From Ancylomarina sp. 16SWW S1-10-2 (GTDB lineage Bacteria; Bacteroidota; Bacteroidia; Bacteroidales; Marinifilaceae), in contig NZ_SADB01000005.1 of NCBI RefSeq assembly GCF_009669305.1, positions 183,565-247,564 on the forward strand: DNA of 64,000 bases, read 5' to 3'. The stretch's first letter is position 1, and each line of letters starts with the position of its first letter. This document shows, piece after piece, positions 63,981 through 64,000 of the stretch. The notes below the pieces were generated by a model. The model was not told the origin of the DNA. It worked only from the letters and a program-made list of their open reading frames with translations, and did not search any database. The position numbers and the translations under genes were made by a program.

Positions 63981-64000
63981 GTTGGCATCGACCTACTCTC
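63981..64000 (-). rRNA. rrf: 5S rRNA, 3' end (partial)
   Basis: The minus strand reads GAGAGTAGGTCGATGCCAAC, the conserved 3' end of bacterial 5S rRNA. The gene continues beyond the window, so an rRNA operon on the minus strand probably lies to the right. Confidence 0.75.

Overview
The window is about two-thirds A+T and has the features of a Bacteroidota chromosome. Several promoters match the Bacteroidota -7 element TAnnTTTG, some with a TTG/TTTG about 17-21 bases upstream. Lipoprotein signals are common. Characteristic genes include GldH, an OMPP1/FadL porin, a GYDIA-type GHMP kinase, a half-length GT5 glycogen synthase and a bacterial alpha-2-macroglobulin. A free-living or marine Bacteroidales/Marinilabiliales-type organism is my inference. 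No tRNA gene, CRISPR array, integrase or intact insertion sequence was seen.

Layout. 1-2.2 kb: two paralogous coiled-coil lipoproteins with an identical 15-base upstream element. 2.6-3.0 kb: a small membrane protein. 3.1-9.8 kb (minus): an acyl-CoA dehydrogenase followed by type 2 IPP isomerase, HMG-CoA reductase, a GYDIA GHMP kinase, diphosphomevalonate decarboxylase and mevalonate kinase, giving a nearly complete mevalonate pathway. 9.9-23.5 kb: housekeeping genes (membrane MutS-like ATPase, HolB, RicT, a 47-residue membrane peptide, GldH, TrmB, an alkyltransferase-like protein, Mrp, MetG, LD-carboxypeptidase, YraN, MmcQ/YjbR, exported C1 peptidase). 23.7-28.6 kb: a giant secreted repeat protein without a recognisable sorting domain. 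28.7-43.9 kb: Pgk, AlkC-like glycosylase with a Fic protein that has lost its catalytic histidine, FadL, HAD phosphatase, GlmS, half GT5, PanC, PanD, RfaE2, RadA and RNase R.

44.2-57.3 kb: alpha-2-macroglobulin and penicillin-binding protein 1C, which are neighbours in many bacteria, are separated here by a 5-kb accessory island. The island holds two tiny ORFs, an adenine methyltransferase/PD-(D/E)xK nuclease pair, a frameshifted gene and a cluster of REP-like hairpins. 57.5-63.2 kb: CysS, glutaminyl cyclase, and an operon of Ig-like lipoprotein, thiamine-binding-like protein and DUF3108 protein. The right end carries a degenerate 5S rRNA-like copy with its terminator, then the 3' end of a normal-looking 5S rRNA on the minus strand, so an rRNA operon probably lies just beyond the window.

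The strongest candidates for something unusual are the island splitting the alpha-2-macroglobulin/PBP1C pair, the hairpin family with conserved TTTCA loops and varying stems, the Fic-AlkC pair, the shared upstream element of the two lipoproteins, and the decayed 5S copy.
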